Shown here: piece after piece, positions 24,271 through 33,338 of the stretch
Position numbering within the stretch: position 1 is the first letter of the stretch
Layout of the letters: each line of letters opens with the position of its first letter
NCBI RefSeq assembly: GCF_004405125.1
Contig: NZ_SORX01000018.1
Coordinates: 1-34,005 of the forward strand
Origin: Jeotgalibacillus salarius
GTDB taxonomy: Bacteria > Bacillota > Bacilli > Bacillales > Jeotgalibacillaceae
Length of the DNA: 34,005 bases
Reading direction: 5' to 3'
Translations under genes and position numbers: made by a program
Notes under the pieces: model-generated
Seen by the model: the letters and a program-made list of their open reading frames with translations, nothing else
Database searches by the model: none
What the model was told of the DNA's origin: nothing

Positions 24271-25923
24271 ATGAACAGCGAGCAGCTGATTTATCGGGCA
24301 GTCATGCAGGGCATAAAAGAGATGGTATTCATCGTTAAAGTAGAAAACAATGAGGAATTTTCATATTCCTTCATCAATGAAGAAGCAAAAATCCGCTCGG
24401 GACTGAGCGAACATGATTATGGCAAGCCAATTCGTTTTCTTCAGCAAAGTGAAGTGACTTCTTATTTGTATGAACAGTACAAAAGAGTGGTAATGACTGG
24501 AGAAGATGTGATCTATAAGGATTCATACCTTTCTTTTTCAGGAGAAACCTACTACTCAAAAACAAGACTTTCCCCAATGTTTAATGAAGATGGGAAATGT
24601 GAATATATTACTGCACTAGTTCATGACATAACAGAGTCAACCTGGGCGGAGAAAAGTGCAGTAGAATCGAAGAAAAGAGCGCTTGAGAGCAGGGAAAGGT
24701 TCAGGTCATTATTTGAACATAACCTTGATGCCATTATGTATTTGAATCTGGAGGGGGAGGTTGAAACACTCAATCGCGCCGCCGAAGATTTAATGAATGG
24801 AGAGAATATTCGAGGATTGCACTTTAAAAAATGGATTTCAGATCGTCAGCAATCCGAAATAAAGAATTGCTTTAGTGTTGCAAAGAATGGAAAAGCAGAA
24901 TCGTTCAGCATTCCGATCCATGTTTCTGATAAAAAAACAGTAGAAGGGTTATCTATTTTTGTACCTGTTCTGCTGAATGGCGAGGTTTCAGGAATCTACT
25001 GGATTTTAAAAGATATTACGTCAGAAATCGATGCAGATAAGAAATTCAAAGATAGCGAGAAAAAATTCAGGATTATCGCAGAAAATGCACAAGACTTAAT
25101 TACTCTTGTAGACCACCGTGGATTAATTATTTATACGTCGCCATCGTACCGTCAGATGTTGGGATACATAGAGGCTGAATATGAGGGCAAGCCCTTTTCA
25201 TTTGGTGTGGAAGAAAAATACCGTGACGAATTGGACAGGACTTTTATGAAGGCAATTAAAGAAGGAGAGCCTTTTAAACTGCAGGTAAGACAGTTAAAAA
25301 CTGATGAAACACCAATATGGACTGAAGTGCAGGGAACCCCTGTTTTTAATGAAGATAATTCCTTCAGTTATATGGTCGTTATTTCAAGGGATATTACACT
25401 GACAAAGCAATATGAATCAAAGCTGCGCCACTTTGCCTACCATGATTCACTGACAGGCCTGCCAAACAGAAGGATGCTGCAGGAAGAGATGATGAAAGAA
25501 CAGAATAAACAGGGTGTCGGATTTTCATTAGCGATACTCGATCTTGATCATTTTAAAGAGATTAATGACAGTCTTGGTCATGATGCAGGGGATGCAGTGA
25601 TTGAAGAGTTTGCGATCAGGCTTAAGAAAAGTGTACGAAGATCTGACCTGGTTGTCAGACTTGGCGGGGATGAATTTGTTATTCTGCTGTATGATGTTCA
25701 GTCGACGGAAGTACTGATCCAGGTGGCTGATAAAATCCTTGATGCTGTAAGAAGTCCCTGGTATATAGCAGGAGATGAACTAACAATTACAGCAAGTATT
25801 GGTTTAACTGTTGTGAAAACTGACAGCCTTACACCCGAACAGATTTTGAAAGCAGCTGATGAAGCACTTTATGATGCCAAAGAAAAAGGTAAAAATACAT
25901 TCTCAATCTCAAAGCTGGATTAA
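24271..25923 (+). CDS. Multi-PAS diguanylate cyclase (PAS-PAS-PAS-GGDEF)
   Basis: A 550-residue soluble sensor enzyme. Three PAS-like regions (about residues 5-120, 143-260 and 265-385) are joined by charged helices, the last ending DITLTKQYESKL. The GGDEF domain follows: HDSLTGLPNRRML, LDLDHFKEINDSLGHDAGD, then I-site RRSD at 456-459, five residues before GGDEF at 465-469. It should make c-di-GMP and be feedback-inhibited by it. No EAL domain is present. ATG 24271 has GTGGAGGGATGGG just upstream. No membrane segment is visible, so the PAS modules probably sense a cytosolic ligand or redox state. Repeat copy D precedes it. Confidence 0.93.
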   Translation: MNSEQLIYRAVMQGIKEMVFIVKVENNEEFSYSFINEEAKIRSGLSEHDYGKPIRFLQQSEVTSYLYEQYKRVVMTGEDVIYKDSYLSFSGETYYSKTRLSPMFNEDGKCEYITALVHDITESTWAEKSAVESKKRALESRERFRSLFEHNLDAIMYLNLEGEVETLNRAAEDLMNGENIRGLHFKKWISDRQQSEIKNCFSVAKNGKAESFSIPIHVSDKKTVEGLSIFVPVLLNGEVSGIYWILKDITSEIDADKKFKDSEKKFRIIAENAQDLITLVDHRGLIIYTSPSYRQMLGYIEAEYEGKPFSFGVEEKYRDELDRTFMKAIKEGEPFKLQVRQLKTDETPIWTEVQGTPVFNEDNSFSYMVVISRDITLTKQYESKLRHFAYHDSLTGLPNRRMLQEEMMKEQNKQGVGFSLAILDLDHFKEINDSLGHDAGDAVIEEFAIRLKKSVRRSDLVVRLGGDEFVILLYDVQSTEVLIQVADKILDAVRSPWYIAGDELTITASIGLTVVKTDSLTPEQILKAADEALYDAKEKGKNTFSISKLD

Positions 25924-25997
25924 ATAGCGATTTGCCTTCATCTTCTTTAGACAGTATAGTTAAAAGTATGATGTTTATATGAAAGAGAGTGAAATCA

Positions 25998-26714
25998 ATG
26001 GGACGTAAGTGGAATAATATTAAAGAGAAAAAAGCAGCAAAAGATGCAAATACAAGTCAGGTCTACAACAAGTTTGCGCGTGAAATCTATGTAACTGCAA
26101 AGGAAGGGGAAGCTGATCCTGAAGCAAACACTGCACTCCGCATGGTACTTGATCGTGCAAAAACTTATAATGTGCCAAAAGCAATTATTGAGAGAGCGAT
26201 TGAAAAAGCGAAGGGCGGAGGCGAAGAAAACTATGACAGTCTTCGCTATGAAGGATTTGGTCCGGCAGGCTCGATGATCATCGTAGATGCACTGACAAAC
26301 AATGTGAACCGTACTGCTTCAGAAGTCCGTGCAGCCTTTGGTAAAAATGGCGGTAACATGGGCGTCAGCGGATCTGTTTCATATATGTTTGAATCGACAG
26401 CTGTATTTGGCATCGAAGGTAAGTCAGCAGATGACATACTTGAGCTTATGATGGAAAGTGAGATTGATGTTCGAGATGTACTTGAAGAAGAAAACACCGT
26501 GATCATCTATGCAGAACCGGATCAGTACAATGCCGTTCAACAGACATTAAAAGAAAACGGGATCACTGATTTTACAATTGCAGAGTTGACGATGCTGGCT
26601 CAGAATGATGTATCTGTGTCTGAAGAAGAACAGGAGCAGATTGAAAAATTACTCAGTGTTCTTGAAGAACTTGAAGATGTTCAGCAGGTGTATCACAACG
26701 TAGAGCTTCATTAA
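25998..26714 (+). CDS. yeeI: YebC/PmpR-family protein YeeI
   Basis: A 238-residue member of the YebC/PmpR family, matching B. subtilis YeeI closely. It opens [20 protein letters not shown], then has [62 protein letters not shown], ends YHNVELH, and is one residue shorter than YeeI as I recall. Family members act as transcription regulators or, in recent work on YebC, as translation factors aiding ribosomes on proline-rich stretches. The start is ATG 25998 after AAAGAGAGTG; the in-frame GTG 25989 overlaps this ribosome site. Confidence 0.93.
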   Translation: MGRKWNNIKEKKAAKDANTSQVYNKFAREIYVTAKEGEADPEANTALRMVLDRAKTYNVPKAIIERAIEKAKGGGEENYDSLRYEGFGPAGSMIIVDALTNNVNRTASEVRAAFGKNGGNMGVSGSVSYMFESTAVFGIEGKSADDILELMMESEIDVRDVLEEENTVIIYAEPDQYNAVQQTLKENGITDFTIAELTMLAQNDVSVSEEEQEQIEKLLSVLEELEDVQQVYHNVELH

Positions 26715-26723
26715 TACAAATTG

Positions 26724-26756
26724 AAAGACGGGCACCCATTTGGGTGTCCGTCTTTT
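26724..26756. terminator. Terminator between yeeI and the convergent Cys-rich gene
   Basis: AAAGACGGGCACCC pairs with GGGTGTCCGTCTTT (one wobble) around ATTT, followed by TT. The A-tract on the other side allows use from the minus strand too. Confidence 0.92.
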
Positions 26757-26771
26757 CGATTGAATCAGGTA

Positions 26772-27170
26772 TTAATGTTCTTTTTCAACTTCGTACGTGA
26801 TCTGGTACTTAAATGAACCAGTGTAATCCTGACCGAAGGAGTTCACTGTAATACGAACGACTTCGTTATGCACAAATGTGAGTGAGGATCCAGCCTGTAC
26901 AGCAATGGTTTCCTGAGAGTTTCTGCGGAAGATTGTCACATTAATTCCGTCTGTACTGAAGTTTTCAATTGTAGCAGCCATTGTAACTGGTAGTGAGTTT
27001 GGTTCTGTATCGAAGATTATATTATTTGGTGTGTTTCGGTTACCTGCGATCGGAGAACAGTTTTCAAACAGCATGAGTACATGTTTGTCAGGTCGCGGAC
27101 GCTTAGGACAGTCGCATTCACATTTTCCAATTGAACCAAGTGGCAGTTTGTAGTGATTTTTGCAAGTCAT
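26772..27170 (-). CDS. Cys-rich beta-rich protein, possibly spore-surface or appendage-like
   Basis: A 132-residue protein I do not recognise with certainty. The N terminus is short and Cys-rich (C3, C17, C19, C21, C38; KCECDCPKRPRP). A beta-rich domain follows: VTMAATIENFSTDGINVTIF, IAVQAGSSLTFVHNEVVRITV and a terminal GQDYTGSFKYQITYEV. A Cys-bearing N-terminal connector plus a jelly-roll-like domain ending in G-x-Y-x-G-x-(F/Y) resembles the endospore-appendage (Ena) subunits of Bacillus, but only in pattern. ATG 27170 follows GGGAGGTG on the minus strand; the upstream in-frame GTG overlaps the ribosome site. No signal peptide is present, which suits a spore-coat protein made in the mother cell. 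Confidence 0.6.
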   Translation of the reverse strand: MTCKNHYKLPLGSIGKCECDCPKRPRPDKHVLMLFENCSPIAGNRNTPNNIIFDTEPNSLPVTMAATIENFSTDGINVTIFRRNSQETIAVQAGSSLTFVHNEVVRITVNSFGQDYTGSFKYQITYEVEKEH

Positions 27171-27179
27171 TATTTTCAC

Positions 27180-27500
27180 CTCCCTGATAATAGAATATAA
27201 AATTAGTAGAGTTCGGACAGGGCATGTTCTAAAAAAGGCGAAACCCTTATGGAAGCTGTCACGAGATCTAGGGAAGCAAACTATTTATCTATACGATAGG
27301 CGGGTATCGCAATACCTATGAACTACATAAGAGAAAAGTAATGCGTAATATAGCACAGAAAGTTTATTGGAAAAATAAGAAAATACACTCTAGGAAAATT
27401 TCCGTAAATGTCTGAATATTATATATGTTCTATATTTTTAATAAATGGAAGGAGTGAATGATAAAAGATTCAGTAAAACATTTTTGAAAGGGGAAAAAGG
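27180..27500 (+). other. Intergenic leader before vpr, possibly structured
   Basis: About 320 bases. GACAG near 27216 can pair with CTGTC near 27257, and GGTAT-CGCA-ATACC (about 27304-27317) is a tidy small hairpin, so a structured leader is possible. I could not match it to a known riboswitch. A GGAAAATTTCC dyad lies at 27393-27403, 100 bases before vpr. No clear promoter was picked. Confidence 0.3.
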
Positions 27501-29930
27501 ATGAAAAAAAGGTCGGCAAAATCACTTATTTCAGCAATGGTCCTTCTTTTATTACTTTCAGCATTCGGCATGGGGGCCGGTGCAAACACAGGACCTAAAG
27601 ATCTGGAGAGCCTGGCTCAGCTTAAAGGAGACTTTAATTTTCAGTCAGGAAAAGAAACGACGGTTATTGTTGAATTAGAAGAACCTTCAATTGCAGAAGC
27701 AAAATCTCGCGGGGTTTCACAATCTAAAGGAAACCTGAAAAATAAACGCGGAAAAGTGAAATCATCTGTATTAAGCAAAATTTCTAATGCAGAAGTCCAC
27801 AAAGAATACGACACAGTATTTTCAGGATTTTCATTAGAACTTGCTGAAAAAGATGTGCCAGCACTATTATCTGTTGAAGGTGTTAAAGCAGTTTATCCAA
27901 ACGTTACATATACCGCGTCTGTAGTGGGCGAATCTACACCGGTTTCACAGGAAAATCTAAAAGCTGAAATGTTCGACAGTGCCCCATTTATCGGCTCTGA
28001 AGAAGCTTGGGCAGAAGGATTTACTGGTGAAGGTGTAACAGTTGCGGTTATTGATACAGGTGTTGATTATACACACCCTGACCTTGCGCATGCATTCGGG
28101 GATTACAAAGGCTTTGACTTTGTTGATAACGATGAAGATCCACAGGAAACACCTGCTGGAGACCCCCGTGGTGAATCAACACTTCACGGTTCTCACGTAG
28201 CAGGAACGGTTGCTGCTAACGGCGCAATAAAAGGTGTAGCACCTGATGCGACTCTACTTGCTTACCGTGTACTCGGACCTGGCGGCAGCGGTTCAACTGA
28301 AAACGTTGTAGCAGGAATTGAAAGAGCAGTTCAAGACGGAGCAGATGTGATGAACCTTTCACTTGGTAACTCACTGAATGCGCCTGACTGGGCAACATCT
28401 ATTGCACTGGACTGGGCAATGAAAGAGGGGGTTGTAGCTGTTACTTCTAACGGTAACAGCGGTCCAACTAATTGGACAGTCGGTTCACCAGGTACATCAC
28501 GTGAAGCGATCTCCGTTGGTGCAACTCAGCTTCCTTACAACGTTTTTTCTGCAGAAGTTGATACAGAAGGTGAAGCAGTTTATCCATCAGCTAAAGTAAT
28601 GGGCTTCCCATCAGAAGATGCAATCGTTGGTCTGAATGACCAGGAATTTGAGTTTGAATATGTAGGACTTGGTGGTCCTGCTGATTTTGAAGGAAAAGAT
28701 CTTGAGGGTAAAATTGCGCTGATTCAGCGTGGTAACTACCCATTTGTTGAAAAGTCAGATAATGCAAAAGCTGCAGGTGCAGTTGGCGCGATTATCTTCA
28801 ACAACGTAGCTGGAGAGCAGCCTGATATTCCTGGAATCTCTCTTCCTACAATCAAAATGAGCAATGAAGATGGTCAGAAATTACTTGCAGAGCTTGAAGC
28901 AGGTACTAACACAGTTTCATTCAACGTTGAATTTGACCGTGAAGTAGGCGAGTCAATGGCTGGATTCTCATCTCGAGGACCTGTAGTTGATACTTGGATG
29001 ATCAAGCCTGACGTATCAGCACCTGGTGTGAATATCGTCAGCACTATCCCTACTCATAATCCTGATCAGCCATACGGCTATGCAGCACTTCAGGGTACAA
29101 GTATGGCAGCACCACACGTAGCAGGAGCAGCAGCACTTGTGCTGCAGGCGAATCCTGACTGGTCAGTAGATGATGTGAAGGCAGCGCTGATGAATACAGC
29201 TGCTGAAATCATTGATCCAGCAACTGGAGCACCTTACCCGCACAACTCACAGGGTGCTGGAAGTATTCGTGTACCTGAAGCGATTGCTACTGACATTCTT
29301 GTAGGAGACGGTAGTCACTCATTTGGAAAGTTTGTTAAGTCTAAAGGCAAACAGGTTGAGAAGAACCACTTTGAAGTGAAGAACCTTTCTGATAAGAAAG
29401 TGAACTATTCATTTGATGTGGACTTTGGGGACAATAACCAAGCGATCAAAGTAAACACAAGTGGAAATACAAAAGTAAATGCAAATAGCTCGAAAAAAAT
29501 TAATATGAACGTTCAGGTGGATGCTTCAAAGCTTGAGCCTGGCTATTATGAAGGAAGTATTACAGTATCAAACGGTGATCAGACAGTAGACGTACCAACG
29601 ATTCTGTTCGTAGGTGAGCCTGATTACCCACGTGTTACAAGCATGGGTGTTTATCAGGATGGAGACGTATTTACAATTGAAGGTTACTTCCCTGGCGGAG
29701 CAGAAACAGTTGATCTGTTTGTCTATGCTTCTGATGAAGCAGGTACTCCATTGGCGTATCTTGGTGATATTGCAATTGTAGAAGACGTTGAAGCAGGATT
29801 CCAAACGTTTGTGTGGGATGGAAAAGTCGGTGGTGAAAAGCTGCCATCCGGTTATTACTACAACGTATATGCTTATGCAACGCTGAAAGGCCAGACGGAT
29901 CTTGCGGGAGCGAACTTCCTGATGGAATAA
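27501..29930 (+). CDS. vpr: Vpr-type secreted subtilisin-family serine protease
   Basis: An 809-residue extracellular S8 protease, close to the 806 of B. subtilis Vpr. A signal peptide (KKRSAKSLISAMVLLLLLSAFGMGAGA, about residues 2-28) is followed by an inhibitor I9-type propeptide (about 50-135). The catalytic domain has Asp185 (VIDTGVDYTHPDL), His229 (LHGSHVAGT) and Ser534 (GTSMAAPHVAG). A PA domain is inserted between about 365 and 465 (GKIALIQRGNYPFVEKSDNAKAAGAVGAIIFNN). The C terminus has beta domains, the last FlgD-Ig-like (FVWDGKVGGEKLPSGYYYNVYAYA). It should degrade proteins outside the cell. ATG 27501 has AAAGGGGAAAAAGG upstream. It is a single gene closed by a strong terminator. Confidence 0.95.
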   Translation: MKKRSAKSLISAMVLLLLLSAFGMGAGANTGPKDLESLAQLKGDFNFQSGKETTVIVELEEPSIAEAKSRGVSQSKGNLKNKRGKVKSSVLSKISNAEVHKEYDTVFSGFSLELAEKDVPALLSVEGVKAVYPNVTYTASVVGESTPVSQENLKAEMFDSAPFIGSEEAWAEGFTGEGVTVAVIDTGVDYTHPDLAHAFGDYKGFDFVDNDEDPQETPAGDPRGESTLHGSHVAGTVAANGAIKGVAPDATLLAYRVLGPGGSGSTENVVAGIERAVQDGADVMNLSLGNSLNAPDWATSIALDWAMKEGVVAVTSNGNSGPTNWTVGSPGTSREAISVGATQLPYNVFSAEVDTEGEAVYPSAKVMGFPSEDAIVGLNDQEFEFEYVGLGGPADFEGKDLEGKIALIQRGNYPFVEKSDNAKAAGAVGAIIFNNVAGEQPDIPGISLPTIKMSNEDGQKLLAELEAGTNTVSFNVEFDREVGESMAGFSSRGPVVDTWMIKPDVSAPGVNIVSTIPTHNPDQPYGYAALQGTSMAAPHVAGAAALVLQANPDWSVDDVKAALMNTAAEIIDPATGAPYPHNSQGAGSIRVPEAIATDILVGDGSHSFGKFVKSKGKQVEKNHFEVKNLSDKKVNYSFDVDFGDNNQAIKVNTSGNTKVNANSSKKINMNVQVDASKLEPGYYEGSITVSNGDQTVDVPTILFVGEPDYPRVTSMGVYQDGDVFTIEGYFPGGAETVDLFVYASDEAGTPLAYLGDIAIVEDVEAGFQTFVWDGKVGGEKLPSGYYYNVYAYATLKGQTDLAGANFLME

Positions 29931-29935
29931 TCATT

Positions 29936-29976
29936 TGAAAAAAGCGCATCAGAGAATTTCTCTGATGCGCTTTTAT
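29936..29976. terminator. Bidirectional terminator between vpr and the convergent operon
   Basis: AAAGCGCATCAGAGA pairs perfectly with TCTCTGATGCGCTTT over 15 bp around ATT, flanked by A's and T's. It serves vpr and the minus-strand operon. Confidence 0.95.
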
Positions 29977-31538
29977 TAATAGTTAATCCATGCTTTGTCA
30001 TACATCTCAAGCAGGATTGGATCAATCAGTGTGTTTGGCTGGTATTCAAAAGGATTTCCTTTATCGTCTGTGATATCCCGGTCAATATCTTTTCCGAACG
30101 TTCTTAAGCTTTGCAGAGTGTCTGCATTTAAGAAGCGGGTTTCCACATTAAATTCCATTTCATCTAACGCCCCGGATTCTTCCCGTTCAGCATAGATAAA
30201 TCCCCAGTCGCCAAAGCTCGGCACATCCACGTGAAGGTTTTCCACATGCAGTCCGGTTTCTCTCACTGTATGATCAATTGTCCAGTACACTTCAGTTGCG
30301 AATGTAGGGCTGGTGGCCTGAATCATCATAGCTCCCCCAGGCACAAGTGAATTGCGCAGCAGCTGATAAAATTGAATGGTATAAAGCTTATTTAACGACT
30401 CGTTATTTGGATCAGGCAGATCAACGATAATGACATCATAAAATTCTTCAGTCTGCTCCATATATGAAAAAGCATCTTCATGATGAACAGTTACACGCGG
30501 ATCTTCAAAAGAATCTTCATTCAGCTGCAGCAGGTCATAGTTTGTTTCGGCAAGATCAACGACTGCAGGATCAAGGTCCACGAGATCCACTGATTGAACT
30601 TCATCGTATTTCCAAAGTTCACGCAGCACCAGCCCATCACCGCCACCAAGCACTAACACATTTTCAGGCGTGTCGGCTGCTTCAATTGCAGGATGTACAA
30701 GTGTTTCATGATAGCGGTACTCATCAGTTGAGCTCATCTGAAGCTGACCGTCAAGAAATAATCTGACATCACCACGTTCTTTTGTCAGAATAATTTGCTG
30801 GTAGTCGGTTTGCTCGTGATAAATAATCGGATCGCGATACAATTTCTGCTCAAATGAAAAAGCCATTTCTTCTCCCCAGAAAATACCTGAAAACAAGACG
30901 AGGAAAAATCCGATCCCCGCAGCTAAATGAAGGCGAAAGCGTTTGATCTCTTTCCTGAAATAAAATAGAACCCAAAGTGCTACTGCAACGTTAATCAAAC
31001 CAACAAGAAATGCTGATTTCACTAAACCGAATTCCGGACGAAGAAAAAATACAAAGAGTAATCCTCCGATCAATCCTCCGGCGTAGTCAGAAAACAGCAC
31101 ACGCGCAGTACTTTTTCGCAGTGTTACACCAATGTCATTGGCTTTTCTGATGAGAATAGGGAGCTCTAGTCCGGTTAATCCACCAACTATCAGTGTGATT
31201 GTATAAAGGAAGATTGCATCTGTTCCTGCCGGAAGAAAAGCTGTGACACCGAAAAAAAGAAAGGTGGAGAATCCTCCAATGACACCAATCGCGTATTCTA
31301 TCCAGATGAAAGATGGGATAAGGTTGCGCGTAACGCGTTCACTAATTGATGCACCTATCCCCATTCCAGTTAAAAAAAGCGAGATGGTGAGCGTATATTG
31401 CTTCACACCATCTCCCAAAATGTAAGAGCCAGCAGCTCCGAATAATACTTCAAATATAATCCCGCATATCGAAACGATTCCTGAAGCCCAGTAGATTGTT
31501 TTGCTCTGTTTAATACCCAGTTCATTAATCGTCTTCAT
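29976..31538 (-). CDS. Membrane-fused spermidine-synthase-like protein, last gene of the PspA operon
   Basis: A 520-residue protein with about seven membrane helices (residues about 15-222) fused to an aminopropyltransferase-like domain (about 228-515). The enzyme domain has FLDGQLQMSSTDEYRYHE, the decarboxylated-AdoMet-binding VLGGGDGLVLREL with GGGDG at 298-302, and DLPDP at 373-377 where SpeE has its catalytic Asp pair. Soluble spermidine synthases are about 275 residues, so the membrane half is a fusion. Whether it makes polyamine is not shown; a membrane or lipid substrate, or a transferase role in the envelope, fits the neighbours. The ribosome site is TTAGGAG before ATG. It lies 23 bases after the DUF350 gene. 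Confidence 0.88.
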   Translation of the reverse strand: MKTINELGIKQSKTIYWASGIVSICGIIFEVLFGAAGSYILGDGVKQYTLTISLFLTGMGIGASISERVTRNLIPSFIWIEYAIGVIGGFSTFLFFGVTAFLPAGTDAIFLYTITLIVGGLTGLELPILIRKANDIGVTLRKSTARVLFSDYAGGLIGGLLFVFFLRPEFGLVKSAFLVGLINVAVALWVLFYFRKEIKRFRLHLAAGIGFFLVLFSGIFWGEEMAFSFEQKLYRDPIIYHEQTDYQQIILTKERGDVRLFLDGQLQMSSTDEYRYHETLVHPAIEAADTPENVLVLGGGDGLVLRELWKYDEVQSVDLVDLDPAVVDLAETNYDLLQLNEDSFEDPRVTVHHEDAFSYMEQTEEFYDVIIVDLPDPNNESLNKLYTIQFYQLLRNSLVPGGAMMIQATSPTFATEVYWTIDHTVRETGLHVENLHVDVPSFGDWGFIYAEREESGALDEMEFNVETRFLNADTLQSLRTFGKDIDRDITDDKGNPFEYQPNTLIDPILLEMYDKAWINY

Positions 31539-31561
31539 GGTGAAGCTCCTAACCGCTTAAA

Positions 31562-31957
31562 TTAAGTAATTGATGCGCCGATTACGAAGGCAAGGCCTAC
31601 TGACACACCAAAGCTGATGATGCCGACAGCAAGGTTTCCTTTGTGAAGCTGTTCTTCCACTGAGAACTTTCGTGTGAACGTTTCAAACAAGAGGTAACCG
31701 ATCATTTGAAGTACGACACCAAGACCACCCCAAACCAGCGTTTCCCATACTGCAAAGCTGTGATAGATTGCAAAGGCAAGAATGATACTGATACCGATGA
31801 TCTTCCCACTAATGGATAGAGCCACCGCTTTGTTTCCTGCAAGGATTTCATCCCAATCTTTATATTTCGTTGTAATTAATTCAAAAACCACAAGTCCAAT
31901 CAGTATGACAACGATTGCAATTGCAAAATACATAATCGTTAATAAAAATGGTTCCAT
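31562..31957 (-). CDS. DUF350 four-helix membrane protein
   Basis: A 131-residue DUF350-type protein with four membrane helices arranged as two similar pairs: TIMYFAIAIVVILIGLVVFELIT, then NKAVALSISGKIIGISIILAFAI, WETLVWGGLGVVLQMIGYLLFE and GNLAVGIISFGVSVGLAFVIGA. Each pair carries a G-(N/K)-x-A-x-(A/G) motif near GNKAVALS and GNLAVGII. Function is unknown. DUF350 genes recur beside PspA, DUF4178 and spermidine-synthase-like genes in Firmicutes and Actinobacteria (from memory). ATG 31957 follows GAGAGGAGC. Confidence 0.85.
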   Translation of the reverse strand: MEPFLLTIMYFAIAIVVILIGLVVFELITTKYKDWDEILAGNKAVALSISGKIIGISIILAFAIYHSFAVWETLVWGGLGVVLQMIGYLLFETFTRKFSVEEQLHKGNLAVGIISFGVSVGLAFVIGASIT

Positions 31958-31982
31958 TTAACATGCTCCTCTCAAAATCTGA

Positions 31983-32570
31983 TTATTTTCCAGAACCTAC
32001 GCCTCCGCCACGATTACCTGAACCGCGGATTGTCGGGGTAGAGGTTTTACCGACGTAAGAACCGGCTGAATTATAGCCGCCATAGCAGCGTTCGGGATTC
32101 GTATTACATTGTCTGTTACGGTTACTGCTCCAATTATTTCCGAACACATTAGAGATCAGGCTTGCCAGTAGATAGCCTTCAAAAAAACTAGGTCTGTAAT
32201 TGTTGCGGGCAAATTCTTCTTCTGCCACTTCAATCATCGTATTGCCCGGATCCTCATCGGATTCTGTAAGCGTAACAAACAGATTGTCGTAAATGAAAAT
32301 TTGTTTGCCATCATTGATGTCACTCATTTCATCAGGCGTTTCGTGATTTTGTAATTCATCTGAAACCGCTTGAAGATCAGTGTTTTCTGCCTGATAAATT
32401 CTTGCATAGCGGTCACTGTTTTCTGCACTTTCGACTGTATCGTATAAGGTATATGTAGTGCTGACAAAGTCTTCGATTCCATCTTTGAAAATTGAACCGC
32501 CGCTGTTTCCACATGCGGCTACAAACAGCATGACAGCAACAATCATGACTGACATGATTGACCGTTTCAT
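31983..32570 (-). CDS. DUF4247-type lipoprotein
   Basis: A 195-residue predicted lipoprotein with a signal peptide SIMSVMIVAVMLFVAAC and lipobox FVAAC; Cys20 would be lipidated. A mixed alpha/beta region follows (residues about 28-130), then a low-complexity Gly/Ser/Arg tail (about 145-195: RGSGNRGGGVGSGK). Two Cys in NTNPERCYGG and RQCNTNPERC may form a disulfide. It belongs to the DUF4247 type as I recall it. It would sit outside the membrane, facing the wall, beside the DUF350 and synthase-like membrane proteins. A hairpin that may act as a partial terminator lies between pspA and this gene (32609-32645). Confidence 0.8.
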   Translation of the reverse strand: MKRSIMSVMIVAVMLFVAACGNSGGSIFKDGIEDFVSTTYTLYDTVESAENSDRYARIYQAENTDLQAVSDELQNHETPDEMSDINDGKQIFIYDNLFVTLTESDEDPGNTMIEVAEEEFARNNYRPSFFEGYLLASLISNVFGNNWSSNRNRQCNTNPERCYGGYNSAGSYVGKTSTPTIRGSGNRGGGVGSGK

Positions 32571-32608
32571 CGTCTCACCATCCTTTCATTGCAGACTAAC
32601 TGAAAAGA

Positions 32609-32645
32609 AGGGCCATGGTGACAGGTTAACTGTCACGCCGGCCCT
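32609..32645 (-). terminator. Intra-operon terminator or attenuator between pspA and the lipoprotein gene
   Basis: On the minus strand AGGGCC and CTGTCAC-type arms form a two-part stem (GTGACAG/CTGTCAC inside, AGGGCC/GGCCCT outside, an internal ATG/GCC mismatch), followed by TTCTTTT. It could cut part of the transcript after pspA and make PspA more abundant than the distal genes. Confidence 0.7.
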
Positions 32646-32652
32646 GATTTGA

Positions 32653-33318
32653 TTACTCTTTATTCATTTTTTTCTTTAGTGCAGCAAGCTCATCATCTAC
32701 ACTGTTGTCCAGTGCATCGAATTCATCGTCAAGGCTGCGGTTTGATTGACGCAGGTCTTCACTCGTTTCAGCTTCAGCTTCAAACTGCATCACTTTTTCT
32801 TCCATTCTATCAAATCCGCCGCGTGACTGGTCATTGTTGATGCCAGAAAGGGTACGATTCATTTTAGTGCGTGTTTGAGCTGACTCAGCACGTGCTTTTA
32901 ATGAATCTTTTTTCATTTTCATTTCGTTATACTCTTTCTTCATTTCATCAAGTTTAGTTCTGAGTCCGGCAACATCTTCTTTTGCTCTTGCATAAGAGTC
33001 CTGAAGAGAACCAGCCTGGTCAGCATGATTCTTTTTGTCTTCAAGCGCACGGCGGGCCAAGTCTTCGTTCCCTGACTCGATCGCTTTCATTGCCTGGTCT
33101 TCACGCTTTTTCATCATGCTTTCTGCATCTTCAACTTTCTTCTGAAGCATTTTTTCGCTTGCGATCTGTTTCGCAACTGCAGTTTCCACTTCACGAATGT
33201 CTGCTTCCATATCCCGCATGAATTGATCAAGCATTTTTACCGGATCTTCCGCTTTATCAATCATTGAATTAAGTTCTGCACCTACAACTGTTCTTACTCG
33301 CTTAAAAAATTGAAACAT
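32653..33318 (-). CDS. pspA: PspA/IM30-family membrane-stress protein
   Basis: A 221-residue PspA/IM30 (ESCRT-III-like) protein that binds stressed membranes and forms helical assemblies. It has an N-terminal amphipathic stretch MFQFFKRVRTVVGAELNSMID, the family start DPVKMLDQFMRDMEADIREV, long coiled-coil helices (about 30-180), and a variable acidic C terminus ending ELAALKKKMNKE. ATG 33318 has AGGAGG eight bases upstream; the in-frame TTG 33324 overlaps that site. It is the second gene of the operon, as B. subtilis pspA is in a sigma-W regulon, and a sigma-W promoter heads this operon. Confidence 0.93.
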   Translation of the reverse strand: MFQFFKRVRTVVGAELNSMIDKAEDPVKMLDQFMRDMEADIREVETAVAKQIASEKMLQKKVEDAESMMKKREDQAMKAIESGNEDLARRALEDKKNHADQAGSLQDSYARAKEDVAGLRTKLDEMKKEYNEMKMKKDSLKARAESAQTRTKMNRTLSGINNDQSRGGFDRMEEKVMQFEAEAETSEDLRQSNRSLDDEFDALDNSVDDELAALKKKMNKE

Positions 33319-33338
33319 ATTCAATTCCTCCTGATATT

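Noticed and set aside
27205-27330. Known c-di-GMP or c-di-AMP riboswitch
   Set aside because: The conserved core of neither class could be aligned; only generic hairpins are visible.
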